From Massilia varians (lineage in GTDB: Bacteria > Pseudomonadota > Gammaproteobacteria > Burkholderiales > Burkholderiaceae_D), in assembly GCF_027923905.1 (NCBI RefSeq), contig NZ_AP026966.1, positions 3,225,001 to 3,289,000 of the forward strand: a stretch of 64,000 nt of DNA, written 5' to 3'. A program made the position numbers and the translations under genes. Numbering within the stretch: the first letter of the stretch is position 1; the number at the start of each line of letters is the position of its first letter. The notes below the pieces were generated by a model. That model worked only from the letters and a program-made list of their open reading frames with translations. It was not told where the DNA came from and searched no databases. Positions 9,213 through 17,758 of the stretch are shown piece after piece.

Positions 9213-11114
9213 ATGGAACGCCCCCGCATTCCGACCGACGAAGCACAGCGCCTGGCCGCCCTGCACGCCACCAGGCTGCTCGGCAGCCCACCCGAAGAAA
9301 GCTTCGACCGCATCACCCGCACCGCTGCGCGCCTGCTCGGCGTGCCGATCGCCCTGGTGTCCCTGATCGACAAGGACCGCCAGTGGTTCAAGTCGCGCAC
9401 CGGCCTGGACACCTGCGAAACCCCACGCGCGATTTCCTTCTGCGGCCACGCGATCCTCAGCGACGAACCGCTGGTGGTGCCGGACGCCGCCCAGGACGCC
9501 CGCTTCGTCGACAACCCGCTGGTCACCGGCGACATGCATCTGCGCTTCTACGCCGGGGTGCAGCTGTATTCGGTGGAGCGCAAGAAGATCGGCACCCTGT
9601 GCGTCATCGACCGCAAGCCGCGCCGGCTCGGCCCCGGTGAACTCGAAGCGCTGCGCGACCTGGCGCGCATGGTCGAGCAGCTGATCTACCACCGCCAGCT
9701 GGCGATGGCGGCGCAGTCTCTCAGCGAGCGCCTGCGGGACTGCCCGCCGGCAGCGGGCGATGCGTCGGCCTCGGGCGAACTGGTCTGGCTGGTGGCGCAC
9801 GACCTGCTCACCGGGCTGCCGAACCGCCAGGCGATGCTGCGCGCCATCCAGGGCAGCATCGCCGGCTGGCGCGCCGACGGCACGCCGGCCCTGGTGGCCT
9901 GCATCAACATCGACCGCTTCAAGCGCTTCAACGAGACGCTCGGCCACCGCGCCGGCGACGAGATCCTGGTGGGCCTCGCCACCAGCCTGCAGGCGCTGCT
10001 GCGCGAAGGCGACATGCTGGCGCGCGCCGGCAGCGACGAATTCCTGCTCCTGCTGCACGCGCGCGGCGAGCATCCGGAGCCGGAGCGCGCGTTCGACCGC
10101 ATCATGGCAGCAAGCAACCGCGCCATCCCGACGCCGGACGGCGAGATCGCCCTCACCTGCAGCATCGGCACCGCCTCGCTGCCGCAGGACGGCGACGACG
10201 CCGACGCCCTGCTCAACAATGCCGTCACCGCGATGCGCCATGCCAAGGCCCAGGGCCGTGGCGAGATCGTGCGCTTCACCCCGGAGCTGCGCACCGAGCA
10301 CGGACGCCGTCTCACCCTCGAGAGCCACTTGCGGCGCGCCATCGCCCAGGACGAGCTGTTCCTGCAGTACCAGCCGAAGGTCGACCTGCGCAGCGGCGCC
10401 CTGGCCGGCCTCGAGGCCCTGGTGCGCTGGCGCCATCCGGAATACGGCGTCATCCCGCCCGACGAGTTCATTCCGATCGCCGAGGAAAGCGGCATGATCG
10501 TGCCGATCGGCGAGTGGGTGCTGCGCAGCGCGGTCGGACAACTAACCGCCTGGCGCGCGCAAGGCCTGCCGCTGGCGCCGGTGGCGGTCAACCTGTCGGC
10601 GCGCCAGTTCCTGCAAAGCGACGTGGTTGCCATGGTGGCCGGACTGCTGGCCCAGTCGGAGCTGGCGCCTGGCCTGCTGGAACTGGAGCTGACCGAAAGC
10701 GTGTCGATGGCCGACCCGGAACGCAGCGTGGTGGTGATGCGCGGGCTGGGCGAACTCGGGGTCATGCTGAGTATCGACGACTTCGGCACCGGCTATTCGA
10801 GCTTCGGCTACCTGCGCCGCCTGCCGCTCGACAAGCTCAAGATCGACAAGTCCTTTGTGCAGGACATGGCGCACAGCGCCGAGTCGTCCGCCATCGTGCA
10901 GGCGATCGTCGCCATGGCGCACCGCCTGCAACTGGCCGTGATCGCCGAAGGCGTCGAGACGGCGGACCAGGTGGCGGCCCTGCGCAAGGCCGATTGCGAC
11001 GAGATCCAGGGATACTATTACTCGCGGCCGTTGGCGGTGCAAGATTGCGCCGCCTTCATCCGCCAGTATGCGGCCGAGCCGGCCTCCGGATCATCCGCTT
11101 TGGCAAAGGCGTGA
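9213..11114 (+). CDS. GAF-GGDEF-EAL c-di-GMP signalling protein
   Basis: 633 residues from the ATG at 9213; the upstream open frame overlaps the ankyrin gene. The order is GAF (about 20-155), GGDEF (about 185-345) and EAL (about 365-615). The cyclase loop reads GSDEF (273-277) instead of GGDEF, with an REGD inhibitory-site motif five residues before it. The EAL domain keeps its key parts: EALVRW (Glu about 401), ELTES, DDFGTGYSS and the lysine in KIDKSFV. The likely net activity is c-di-GMP phosphodiesterase, with the GGDEF domain acting as a GTP or c-di-GMP sensor. There is no membrane segment. The small-molecule ligand of the GAF domain is unknown. Confidence 0.92.
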   Translation: MERPRIPTDEAQRLAALHATRLLGSPPEESFDRITRTAARLLGVPIALVSLIDKDRQWFKSRTGLDTCETPRAISFCGHAILSDEPLVVPDAAQDARFVDNPLVTGDMHLRFYAGVQLYSVERKKIGTLCVIDRKPRRLGPGELEALRDLARMVEQLIYHRQLAMAAQSLSERLRDCPPAAGDASASGELVWLVAHDLLTGLPNRQAMLRAIQGSIAGWRADGTPALVACINIDRFKRFNETLGHRAGDEILVGLATSLQALLREGDMLARAGSDEFLLLLHARGEHPEPERAFDRIMAASNRAIPTPDGEIALTCSIGTASLPQDGDDADALLNNAVTAMRHAKAQGRGEIVRFTPELRTEHGRRLTLESHLRRAIAQDELFLQYQPKVDLRSGALAGLEALVRWRHPEYGVIPPDEFIPIAEESGMIVPIGEWVLRSAVGQLTAWRAQGLPLAPVAVNLSARQFLQSDVVAMVAGLLAQSELAPGLLELELTESVSMADPERSVVVMRGLGELGVMLSIDDFGTGYSSFGYLRRLPLDKLKIDKSFVQDMAHSAESSAIVQAIVAMAHRLQLAVIAEGVETADQVAALRKADCDEIQGYYYSRPLAVQDCAAFIRQYAAEPASGSSALAKA

Positions 11115-11138
11115 CGGCGGCGGGCTTGCCGATATAAT
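11111..11138 (+). promoter_or_regulatory. Sigma70-type promoter for the 11172 gene
   Basis: GTGACG at 11111-11116 and a consensus TATAAT at 11133-11138 are separated by 16 bases. The position is about 35 bases upstream of the next start codon and just overlaps the end of the EAL gene. The -10 is exact; the -35 matches at four of six positions. Confidence 0.55.
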
Positions 11139-11171
11139 CCGACGCTTGCGTAACCACACCAAAGGATGACG

Positions 11172-11621
11172 ATGAAAGCCCTGCCCCTCTCCCTGCTGCT
11201 GCTGTCCGGCGCCGCGCTCGCGGACGACGCCGCCATTGTGCAATGCCGGACGCTCGCCGACACCGGCGCCCGCCTGGCCTGCTACGACGCGATCCAGGTC
11301 GGCGCCCGGCCGCAGGTGGCGGCTGCGGCGGCCGCGCCGGCGCGCAGCAAGGAGGAAAACTTCGGCATCGAAGCGAAGAAGCAGCGCGAATCGGAACCGC
11401 AGTCGATCAGCTCGACCATCGCCGGCGACTTCCAGGGCTGGGGCCCATCCTCGCAGATCCGCCTGGCCAATGGCCAGGTGTGGCGCATCGTCGACGGCAG
11501 CGAAGCGGTGCTGGCGCCGATGCGCAACCCCAAGGTCAGGATCGAGCGCAACGTGTTCGGCACCCTGTTCCTGAAGGTGGAAGGGACCAACAGTTCGGCC
11601 AAGGTGCGCCGGGTCCAGTAG
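11172..11621 (+). CDS. Hypothetical secreted protein, 149 residues
   Basis: I prefer the ATG at 11172 over 11166 because AAAGGA sits at normal spacing only from 11172. A short signal peptide (KALPLSLLLLSGAALA) is followed by a two-Cys segment, CRTLADTGARLACYDAI, a motif seen at the N-terminus of many periplasmic proteins including type VI-associated ones. The C-terminal half is a small beta-rich module (about 80-149: GQVWRIVDGSEAVL...). It is probably periplasmic with one disulfide. No function can be assigned, and no type VI genes are nearby. The gene ends one base before the convergent acetyltransferase. Confidence 0.75.
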   Translation: MKALPLSLLLLSGAALADDAAIVQCRTLADTGARLACYDAIQVGARPQVAAAAAAPARSKEENFGIEAKKQRESEPQSISSTIAGDFQGWGPSSQIRLANGQVWRIVDGSEAVLAPMRNPKVRIERNVFGTLFLKVEGTNSSAKVRRVQ

Positions 11622-12140
11622 TCAGGAATCGAGGGCGCGCACCATGTAGCGCGCCTGGCCGGGATAGCTGGCCAGCGCGGCGCGCCCCGCCGGCCCGTCC
11701 GCCTCGGCTACCCGGTAGCCCAGGCCAGACCAGAACGCGGCGGTGTCCTGCACCGATACCAGGGCCGATGCGCTGAAACCCTGGCGCCGCGCCTGCGCCA
11801 GCAGGTGGCTGACCAGGCTGCGCGCCAACCCGCGTCCGTGTGCGCGCGGCGCCACCGCCAGGTCGTGCAGGTAGAGCGTGTCCGCGTCCGCAGCCGGGTC
11901 GAACTGCGCGCCCAGCGGCGTCACCTTGCCCAGCCTGCTCGGATAGGCGAACAGGTAGGCGCACACCCCATCCTCGTCTTCCGCCAGGACGCAGCTGTCG
12001 CCGGCCAGCGCCATGCGCGCCAGCACCACCCCGGCCGCTTCCTGCATCGCCGGCGGGTAGCAGGCCGCCTGCACGGCGAGGATGGCATCGAGGTCGGCGG
12101 GGCGCATGGCGCGGATCGCATGGTGATAGGCGAACTGCAT
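11622..12140 (-). CDS. GNAT-family N-acetyltransferase
   Basis: 172 residues from the ATG at 12140; the longer frame to 12266 adds a low-quality Arg/Thr-rich extension. The GNAT fold is clear: the N-terminal AMRPADLDAIL motif, the beta-4 strand YLHDLAVAP, the acetyl-CoA pyrophosphate loop R-A-H-G-R-G-L-A (about 109-116), and the C-terminal FWSGLGYRV strand. It probably acetylates a small molecule or a protein N-terminus; the substrate is not readable from sequence. There is no strong ribosome binding site at the chosen start. Confidence 0.85.
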   Translation of the reverse strand: MQFAYHHAIRAMRPADLDAILAVQAACYPPAMQEAAGVVLARMALAGDSCVLAEDEDGVCAYLFAYPSRLGKVTPLGAQFDPAADADTLYLHDLAVAPRAHGRGLARSLVSHLLAQARRQGFSASALVSVQDTAAFWSGLGYRVAEADGPAGRAALASYPGQARYMVRALDS

Positions 12141-12189
12141 GATCAACGTGGGATGAAAAACCCGGGATGGTAGCACGCTGCCGGGCGTC

Positions 12190-12224
12190 TCGTCGTTCGT
12201 CGCACCGCCTTCGTCGTTCGTCGC
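12190..12224 (+). promoter_or_regulatory. Pair of AlgR/LytTR-like direct repeats upstream of the LytS/LytTR operon
   Basis: Two identical 14-mers, TCGTCGTTCGTCGC, lie at 12190-12203 and 12211-12224. Their period is 21 bp, about two helical turns. Each contains CGTTCGTC, the core of the AlgR recognition sequence (CCGTTCGTC), and LytTR regulators typically bind such phased direct repeats. They are 75-110 bp upstream of the sensor kinase start and could mediate autoregulation by the downstream LytTR regulator. Confidence 0.55.
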
Positions 12225-12298
12225 CGCGCGCTGTCGCGCCACGGCCGGCTTTCCTAGACTTGCCACATTGCCTTATATTGAACAACAAGGAGAACGAC

Positions 12299-13498
12299 AT
12301 GTGGCGCAAGATCATCGACTGGTACCAGGACCTCGAACGCGAACACCTGGCCATCCTGGAGCGGCCGGAACTGGCTGCGCAGGTGGCGCCGGGCTACCGC
12401 CGCAAGATTGCCGACAACATCGCGAGCATGTCGCCGGTCGAGCGCCAGCAATTGCGCGAGTTCTCGCTGACCTACCGCGGACGGCGCTTCTGGCTTGCGC
12501 TCGCCAAATTCGCCCTCGCCTTCACCCTGGTCGGCCTCCTGATGGAACTGGCTCTCGACAAGGGCAGCTGGATTGCTCCGGTCATGGTTGCCAACCTGTT
12601 GGGATTCGGCTTGCTGATGGGCGGGGTCGGCATCTGGTTCAACGCCACCCAGTCGTTCAAGAATACCCGCAAGGTCGCCGTCGGGATGGTCCTCGGCGTG
12701 CTGGGCGCCTTCGTCGGCATCGCCCTCGGCGACGGGCGCCCGCTGGTGGAGCAGATGCCCAGGCTCATGCGCATGGTTCCCTTCGTGGCCCTGATCAGCG
12801 CACTGGCCTTCGTACCCTTGATCGTCCTGGCGTTCTTCCGCCGCCGCCAATATGCCGCGCTAATGGAGCAGCTGCAGCGCGATGCCGAGCGCGAACGCCT
12901 GGCGCGCGAGCTGAGCGAGTCGAAGCTGCGCATGCTGCGCGCCCAGATCGAGCCGCACTTCCTGTTCAATACGCTCGGCGCGGTGCAGCAGCTGGCGGCG
13001 GACGGCGCCCCGCGCGCCGCCGCGCTCACCGCCGACCTGATCGCCTTCCTGCGCGCCAGCTTCAGCGACATGCGCTGCGAACAGGTCGGCCTGGCGACCG
13101 AGTTCGCCACGGTCGAGGCCTACCTGCGGGTGATGCAGGCCCGGATGGGCGCCCGGCTGCGCTTCGAACTGGTGCTGCCGGCGCCGCTGGCGCAGGTCGA
13201 GGTGCCGAGCATGATCGTGCTGACGCTGGTGGAGAACGCCATCAAGCACGGTATCGAACCGGCGCTGCGCGGCGGCGAGATCCGCGTCACCGCCGAAACG
13301 GATGGGGCGTGCGTGCTGGTCCGCGTCCACGATAGCGGGGTCGGCATGGGCGCCACGCCGGGCGATGGTGCCGGCCTCGACAACGTGCGGCGCCGGCTGG
13401 AACTGGCGTATGGTGGGCGTGGGGGCCTGAAGCTGCGCGATGCCGAGCCGGGACTGGTGGCCGAACTGAGCATCCCCGCCGCGAAGGAGTGCGCATGA
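12299..13498 (+). CDS. LytS-type sensor histidine kinase
   Basis: 399 residues from the ATG at 12299, with AAGGAG at good spacing. A soluble N-terminal segment of about 75 residues precedes four membrane helices (about 78-205). A short coiled coil leads to the His_kinase domain with the family signature IEPHFLFNTL (phospho-His near 220). The HATPase domain shows LTLVENAIKHGIEPA and the G-box VHDSGVGMG. The N-terminal helix resembles the 2TM-domain histidine kinases that sit beside LytTR regulators. The gene overlaps the next by 4 bases (ATGA), so the two are translationally coupled. Confidence 0.92.
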   Translation: MWRKIIDWYQDLEREHLAILERPELAAQVAPGYRRKIADNIASMSPVERQQLREFSLTYRGRRFWLALAKFALAFTLVGLLMELALDKGSWIAPVMVANLLGFGLLMGGVGIWFNATQSFKNTRKVAVGMVLGVLGAFVGIALGDGRPLVEQMPRLMRMVPFVALISALAFVPLIVLAFFRRRQYAALMEQLQRDAERERLARELSESKLRMLRAQIEPHFLFNTLGAVQQLAADGAPRAAALTADLIAFLRASFSDMRCEQVGLATEFATVEAYLRVMQARMGARLRFELVLPAPLAQVEVPSMIVLTLVENAIKHGIEPALRGGEIRVTAETDGACVLVRVHDSGVGMGATPGDGAGLDNVRRRLELAYGGRGGLKLRDAEPGLVAELSIPAAKECA

Positions 13499-14241
13499 CC
13501 CGGGTCCTGATCGCCGAAGACGAACCGCTGATGCGCGAACGCCTGGCCGGCTTGCTGGCCGCGTGCTGGCCCGAAGCCGAGGTGGTGCTGCAGGCCGAGA
13601 ACGGCAACGATGCCTGGGACGGCTTCCTCGAGCACGAACCCGAGGTGGCGTTTTTGGATATCCGCATGCCGGGGCTGTCCGGCCTGGAGGTGGCCGAGCG
13701 CATCGGCGACAGCGCCCACGTGGTGTTCGTCACGGCCTACGACCAGTATGCGGTCGAGGCTTTCGACGCCGGTGCGGTCGACTACCTGCTCAAGCCGGTC
13801 CAGGCTGACCGCATGGAACGCGCCGTGGCGCGCATCCGCGCAAAACTCAGCACGCCGCCGGCCGACCTGGGCGATCTGCTGCGCCACCTGAAGACCGCCC
13901 TGCCCGGCGCCCGCACCGAAAAGATGAAGTGGATCAAGGCCACCGTCGGCAAGCAGATCCGCCTGATCGACGTCGACGAGGTGCTGTTCTTCCAGTCCGA
14001 CAGCAAGTACACGCGCGTGGTGCTGCCCGGTTCCGAAGCGCTGGTGCGGATCCCGCTGAAGGATCTGCTGGGCGGCCTGGACCGCGACCGCTTCTGGCAG
14101 ATCCACCGCGCCACCCTGGTTAACGTGGGCGCCATCGCGGCGGTCGAACGACTGGACGCCGAACGCATGCAGGTGCTGCTGCGCGGCTGCGCCGAGAAAC
14201 TGCCGGTGAGCCGGACCTTCACCCACCTGTTTCGTGATTGA
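13495..14241 (+). CDS. LytTR-family response regulator
   Basis: 248 residues. The ATG at 13495 overlaps the kinase stop and has AAGGAG at five bases' spacing; the GTG at 13489 is less likely. A REC domain (1-120, Asp near 55 in FLDIRMPG, Lys in LLKPV) is followed by a LytTR DNA-binding domain (about 138-245) with the typical DVDEVLFFQSDSKYTRV and FWQIHRATLVNV segments. It is related to AlgR and LytR. The matching CGTTCGTC direct repeats upstream of the operon are its candidate autoregulatory site. Confidence 0.93.
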   Translation: MTRVLIAEDEPLMRERLAGLLAACWPEAEVVLQAENGNDAWDGFLEHEPEVAFLDIRMPGLSGLEVAERIGDSAHVVFVTAYDQYAVEAFDAGAVDYLLKPVQADRMERAVARIRAKLSTPPADLGDLLRHLKTALPGARTEKMKWIKATVGKQIRLIDVDEVLFFQSDSKYTRVVLPGSEALVRIPLKDLLGGLDRDRFWQIHRATLVNVGAIAAVERLDAERMQVLLRGCAEKLPVSRTFTHLFRD

Positions 14242-14288
14242 GCGTCCGCGATTTCGTCACTTTTAGACTTGTAAAATTTCCTCTGTTA

Positions 14289-14294
14289 TATAAT
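14289..14294 (+). promoter_or_regulatory. Probable -10 element (TATAAT) for the LOV kinase gene
   Basis: An exact TATAAT lies in an AT-rich stretch (about 14262-14300), unusual for this GC-rich sequence. No good -35 at 16-18 bp is visible. If used, transcription would start near 14301, and the mirrored REP element at 14323-14468 would lie in the 5' leader. Confidence 0.45.
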
Positions 14295-14322
14295 TCACAC
14301 AAGAAGTCCGGCCCGCGCGGCG

Positions 14323-14468
14323 TAATACCGTTCAGTTAGCGTAAAAATGTAGGGTGGTCGGCTTCGCCGACCGCGCGTCCAAGTCACCAATGCACTGTGG
14401 CAGAGCAAAATGGAGTCGAACGCGCGGCCGGGAAACCCGGCCACCCTACGCTTAACTGAACGGCATTA
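14323..14468. repeat. 146 bp mirrored REP element (BIME-like) with 16-bp terminal inverted repeats
   Basis: The ends, TAATACCGTTCAGTTA at 14323-14338 and its reverse complement at 14453-14468 (one mismatch), are inverted repeats. Inside are two oppositely oriented REP units, each with GTAGGGTGG next to a GC-rich hairpin: GGTCGGC-TTC-GCCGACC (14356-14372) and GGCCGGG-AAA-CCCGGCC (14426-14442). A third, single unit of the same family is at 41029-41061. The structure suits a RAYT-mobilised or MITE-like dispersed element. It sits immediately upstream of the LOV kinase. Confidence 0.75.
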
Positions 14469-14505
14469 GCCCGCGCGTCGTTCTTTTCTTTGAACAGGGG
14501 GGTAC

Positions 14506-16248
14506 ATGGCAACTGGCAGCAGCAAGGAAGAACGGGAGCGCCTCCCGCACGACGACGCGTCCAGCCATGGCCAGAGCGAAGGCGTGCCCAGCGTGGGCCA
14601 ATTGGAAGGCAGCGCCTTCAATCCACTGGGCGATCCGGGCATGCGCCACTGGCAGGCCAGCCAGATCTCGCGCCCCGGCTTCGAAGAGCGCGGCAACATC
14701 TTCTTCGCCGCCATCGAGATGACCCGCATGCCGATGGTGGTGACCGACCCGAATCAGCCAGACAACCCGATCGCGTTCGTGAACCGTGCCTTCCTCGACC
14801 TGACCGGCTACGAGGAAGAGCAGGTCCTCGGCCGCAACTGCCGCTTCCTGCAGGGCGAGCAGACCGACCCGCACACCGTAGAGGAAATCCGCGGCGCCCT
14901 GCGCGAGCAGCGCGCGGTGGCGGTCGACGTTCTCAATTACAAGGCCGACGGCCGGCCGTTCTGGAACGGCCTGTTCATCGGCCCGGTGTTCGATGAGGGC
15001 GGCAAGCTGCTCTACTATTTTGCCTCGCAGATGGACATCACGCGCCGGCGCGTTTCCGAGCAGTCCTACCTGCAGGCCCAGAAGATGGAAGCGATCGGCC
15101 AGCTGACCGCCGGCCTGGCGCACGATTTCAACAACCTGCTGCAGGTGGTCGCCGGCAACCTCGAACTGGCTGCCTCCGACCTGAACGACCGCGTCACCGT
15201 CGGCCAGGCCATCGACCGCGCGCGCCTGGCCAGCGAAAAGGCCGCCAAGCTCACCCAGCAGCTCCTGACCTTCGCGCGCAAGCAGCGCCTGGAGCCCAGG
15301 CGCCTGAACCTGAATTCGCTGGTGGTGGAATTCAGCGAGATGCTGGTGCGTACGCTGGGCGACAAGGTCGACCTGCACCTCGACCTGAAGCCCGGCCTGC
15401 CCTCCTGCACGCTCGACCCGACGCACATGGAGATGGCGCTGCTGAACGTCCTGATCAACGCGCGCGACGCCATGCCGGCGGGCGGCAAGGTCACGGTCGC
15501 CACCTCGACCATGGACGACCCGGAAAAGCTCGAACGCCTGCACCTGGCGCCTGGCCGCTATGTGGTCCTGTGCGTGATCGACCATGGCGAAGGGATGTCG
15601 CCGGAAGTCGCTGCGCGCGCCACCGAGCCCTTCTTCACCACCAAGGGCCCCGGCACCGGCCTGGGCCTGGCGATGGTGCACGGTTTCGTGCAGCAATCGC
15701 ATGGCCGCCTCGAGATCGAGAGCGCGCCGCAGCAGGGCACCACCATCCGCATGGTGTTCCCGCAGGCCTCCAAGTCGGCGATGGAAATCATGGGCGAGCG
15801 CTCCGGTAATGGCGCCAAATGGACGCCCGAGGCGATCCTCGGCAAGCGCACCGTGCTGGTGGTGGACGACAGCGAAGAAGTGCGCGAACTGGCCGAAACC
15901 CACCTGCGCGCGAACGGTTACCGGGTCCTGGGCGCCCCGAGCGGCGAAGCGGCCCTGGAGATGATCGAGCGCTACGGCAGCGTCGACCTGCTGTTCACCG
16001 ACATCATCATGCCGGGCGGGATGAACGGCCTGCGCCTGGCCGAACTGGTGCGCGAGCGCCAGCCCGACGTGCCGGTGCTGCTGGCCACCGGCTACATCGA
16101 CGCGCTGCCGGCCGTCCAAGGCGAAGCCGCATCCTTCCCGATCCTGACCAAGCCCTACCGGCTGAACGAACTGACCGAGCGCATCCGCCAGGCGCTGAAG
16201 GTCGAGCTGCGCGTGAACCCGGCATCCGGCTTCACCCACGAAGGCTGA
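14506..16248 (+). CDS. LOV-domain hybrid histidine kinase (blue-light sensor)
   Basis: 580 residues, with an AGGGGGG site before the ATG. After a 60-residue polar N-terminus comes a PAS/LOV domain (about 65-180) with the full flavin signature GRNCRFLQG; Cys112 is the adduct-forming residue. Asn144 and Asn154 (NYKADGRPFWN) and the signalling Gln175 (ASQMDIT) are all present. HisKA follows (His206 in AHDFNN), then HATPase with the G2 loop GTGLGLAM, and a C-terminal REC with Asp499 (FTDIIMPG). The protein is cytosolic. Family knowledge says such kinases change autophosphorylation in blue light through a flavin-Cys adduct. A single-domain regulator follows 8 bp downstream. Confidence 0.93.
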   Translation: MATGSSKEERERLPHDDASSHGQSEGVPSVGQLEGSAFNPLGDPGMRHWQASQISRPGFEERGNIFFAAIEMTRMPMVVTDPNQPDNPIAFVNRAFLDLTGYEEEQVLGRNCRFLQGEQTDPHTVEEIRGALREQRAVAVDVLNYKADGRPFWNGLFIGPVFDEGGKLLYYFASQMDITRRRVSEQSYLQAQKMEAIGQLTAGLAHDFNNLLQVVAGNLELAASDLNDRVTVGQAIDRARLASEKAAKLTQQLLTFARKQRLEPRRLNLNSLVVEFSEMLVRTLGDKVDLHLDLKPGLPSCTLDPTHMEMALLNVLINARDAMPAGGKVTVATSTMDDPEKLERLHLAPGRYVVLCVIDHGEGMSPEVAARATEPFFTTKGPGTGLGLAMVHGFVQQSHGRLEIESAPQQGTTIRMVFPQASKSAMEIMGERSGNGAKWTPEAILGKRTVLVVDDSEEVRELAETHLRANGYRVLGAPSGEAALEMIERYGSVDLLFTDIIMPGGMNGLRLAELVRERQPDVPVLLATGYIDALPAVQGEAASFPILTKPYRLNELTERIRQALKVELRVNPASGFTHEG

Positions 16249-16256
16249 GGCGACCC

Positions 16257-16622
16257 ATGACGGCGATGCACATCCTGCTGGTCGACGACGAAGAAGCGAT
16301 CGTCTATGTGTTCAAGCGCTACCTGGAGCGCGCCGGCTACCGGGTGACGGCCGTGATCGATCCGAACGATGCGCTGGCCATCGGCAGCGCCGGGGGCATC
16401 GACATGCTCGTGACCGACTTCCGCATGCCCGGCATGACCGGCGCCAGCCTGCTCCAGCGCCTGCGCGCGCTGCATCCCGGGCTGCCGGCCCTGATCGTGA
16501 CCGGCTATGGCGCCGAGGTCGGCGCGGCCGGCGCCGATGTGCGCGTGCTGAACAAGCCCTTGCCGCCGCAGCAACTGGTCGACGCGGTGGCCCTGGCCCT
16601 GGCTCCCGCCCAGCCGTCCTGA
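16257..16622 (+). CDS. Single-domain response regulator (CheY-like), partner of the LOV kinase
   Basis: 121 residues and only a REC domain: acidic pair DDE near 10-12, phospho-acceptor Asp54 (VTDFRMPG), Thr/Gly switch (IVTGYG) and Lys near 99 (LNKPLPP). There is no output domain. It starts 8 bp after the LOV hybrid kinase, with GAGG overlapping that stop, so the two are one operon. It could pass phosphate to a downstream Hpt protein or bind a target directly. The output of the light signal is therefore encoded elsewhere. Confidence 0.9.
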   Translation: MTAMHILLVDDEEAIVYVFKRYLERAGYRVTAVIDPNDALAIGSAGGIDMLVTDFRMPGMTGASLLQRLRALHPGLPALIVTGYGAEVGAAGADVRVLNKPLPPQQLVDAVALALAPAQPS

Positions 16623-16849
16623 GGGAGCGTCACGCGCTGGGTCGCGCCGGCGCCTCGCATCGGTCGTGCGCTCCTTGACGGCGCGGGCCGCATCGGCCAT
16701 GCTGTTAGAATAACAACGTCTGCATCGTCCACGAGGCTTGCACGGCGGCGCCACCGGCATGCGTCTACCCTTCGCACTGCTTGCCACGCCGCCGGCAACA
16801 GCGCAGGCGTCACATTGAAGACCGCTTCATCGTACCCAAGGACGACCGC

Positions 16850-17758
16850 ATGACCCCGAACTCGACTCCCAACGAAGGCGCCAGGGCGCCGCACGCGCCA
16901 ACCGAATACATCCTCAATGCCAGCTGCCGCGCCGGCATCGGCATCGTGGCCGCCGTCGCCACCTTCCTGGCCGAGCGCGACTGCTACATCTGCGCGCTGG
17001 AACAGTTCGACGACGATTCCACCGAGCGCTTCTACATGCGCGCCGTGTTCCGGCTGCAGGCCGGTTCCCCCAGCATCGAGAACATCCGCGAGCAGTTCGG
17101 CGAAGGCTGCGCCGCCCGCCTCGAGATGCAATGGAAGATCCACGACCCGCTCGATCCCGTCAAAACCGTGATCATGGTGTCGAAGGACGACCACTGTCTC
17201 GACGACCTGCTCTACCGCCGCCGCAACGGCGAACTGAACATGTCGATCACGGCGGTGGTGTCGAACCACCTGGACCTGCGCCCGATGGTCGAGCGCGAAG
17301 GCATCCGTTTCATCTTCCTGCCGGTGACCAGGGATAACAAGGCCCAGCAGGAAGCCCGGCTGCTGGAAGTGGTCGAGGAAACCCGCGCCGAGCTGGTGAT
17401 CCTGGCACGCTACATGCAGATTCTCTCGGACGAGCTGGCGCGCCGCCTGGCGGGCCGCTGCATCAACATCCACCACTCCTTCCTGCCCGGCTTCAAGGGC
17501 GCCAAGCCCTACCACCAGGCCTTCGACCGCGGCGTCAAGCTGATCGGCGCCACCGCGCACTACGTGACGCCGGACCTGGACGAAGGCCCGATCATCGAGC
17601 AGATGGTCACCCGCGTCGACCACAACTTCCGCCCGGAACAGCTGGTGCGCGTGGGGCGCGACAACGAATGCATGGCGCTGGCGGCGGCGGTGAAGTTCCA
17701 CATCGAGCGCCGGGTTTTCCTGCACGGAAATAAGACCATCGTCTTCCGCGGACCCTGA
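16850..17758 (+). CDS. purU: Formyltetrahydrofolate deformylase
   Basis: 302 residues from the ATG at 16850 with AAGGA upstream. An N-terminal ACT domain (about 18-100, beginning ILNASCRAGIGIVAAV) is followed by a formyltransferase-fold catalytic domain. The signature NIHHSFLPGFKGAKPYHQA, with catalytic Asn and His, and the later DEGPIIEQ Asp are intact. It hydrolyses 10-formyl-THF to formate and THF, balancing one-carbon pools and supplying formate to PurT. It is about 20 residues longer than E. coli PurU at the N-terminus. It is convergent with the ABC exporter, with no spacer. Confidence 0.95.
   Translation: MTPNSTPNEGARAPHAPTEYILNASCRAGIGIVAAVATFLAERDCYICALEQFDDDSTERFYMRAVFRLQAGSPSIENIREQFGEGCAARLEMQWKIHDPLDPVKTVIMVSKDDHCLDDLLYRRRNGELNMSITAVVSNHLDLRPMVEREGIRFIFLPVTRDNKAQQEARLLEVVEETRAELVILARYMQILSDELARRLAGRCINIHHSFLPGFKGAKPYHQAFDRGVKLIGATAHYVTPDLDEGPIIEQMVTRVDHNFRPEQLVRVGRDNECMALAAAVKFHIERRVFLHGNKTIVFRGP

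Noticed and set aside
11172..11621. Type VI secretion accessory protein
   Set aside because: Only the short CRxLADxxARLACYDAI motif is shared and no type VI genes are nearby.
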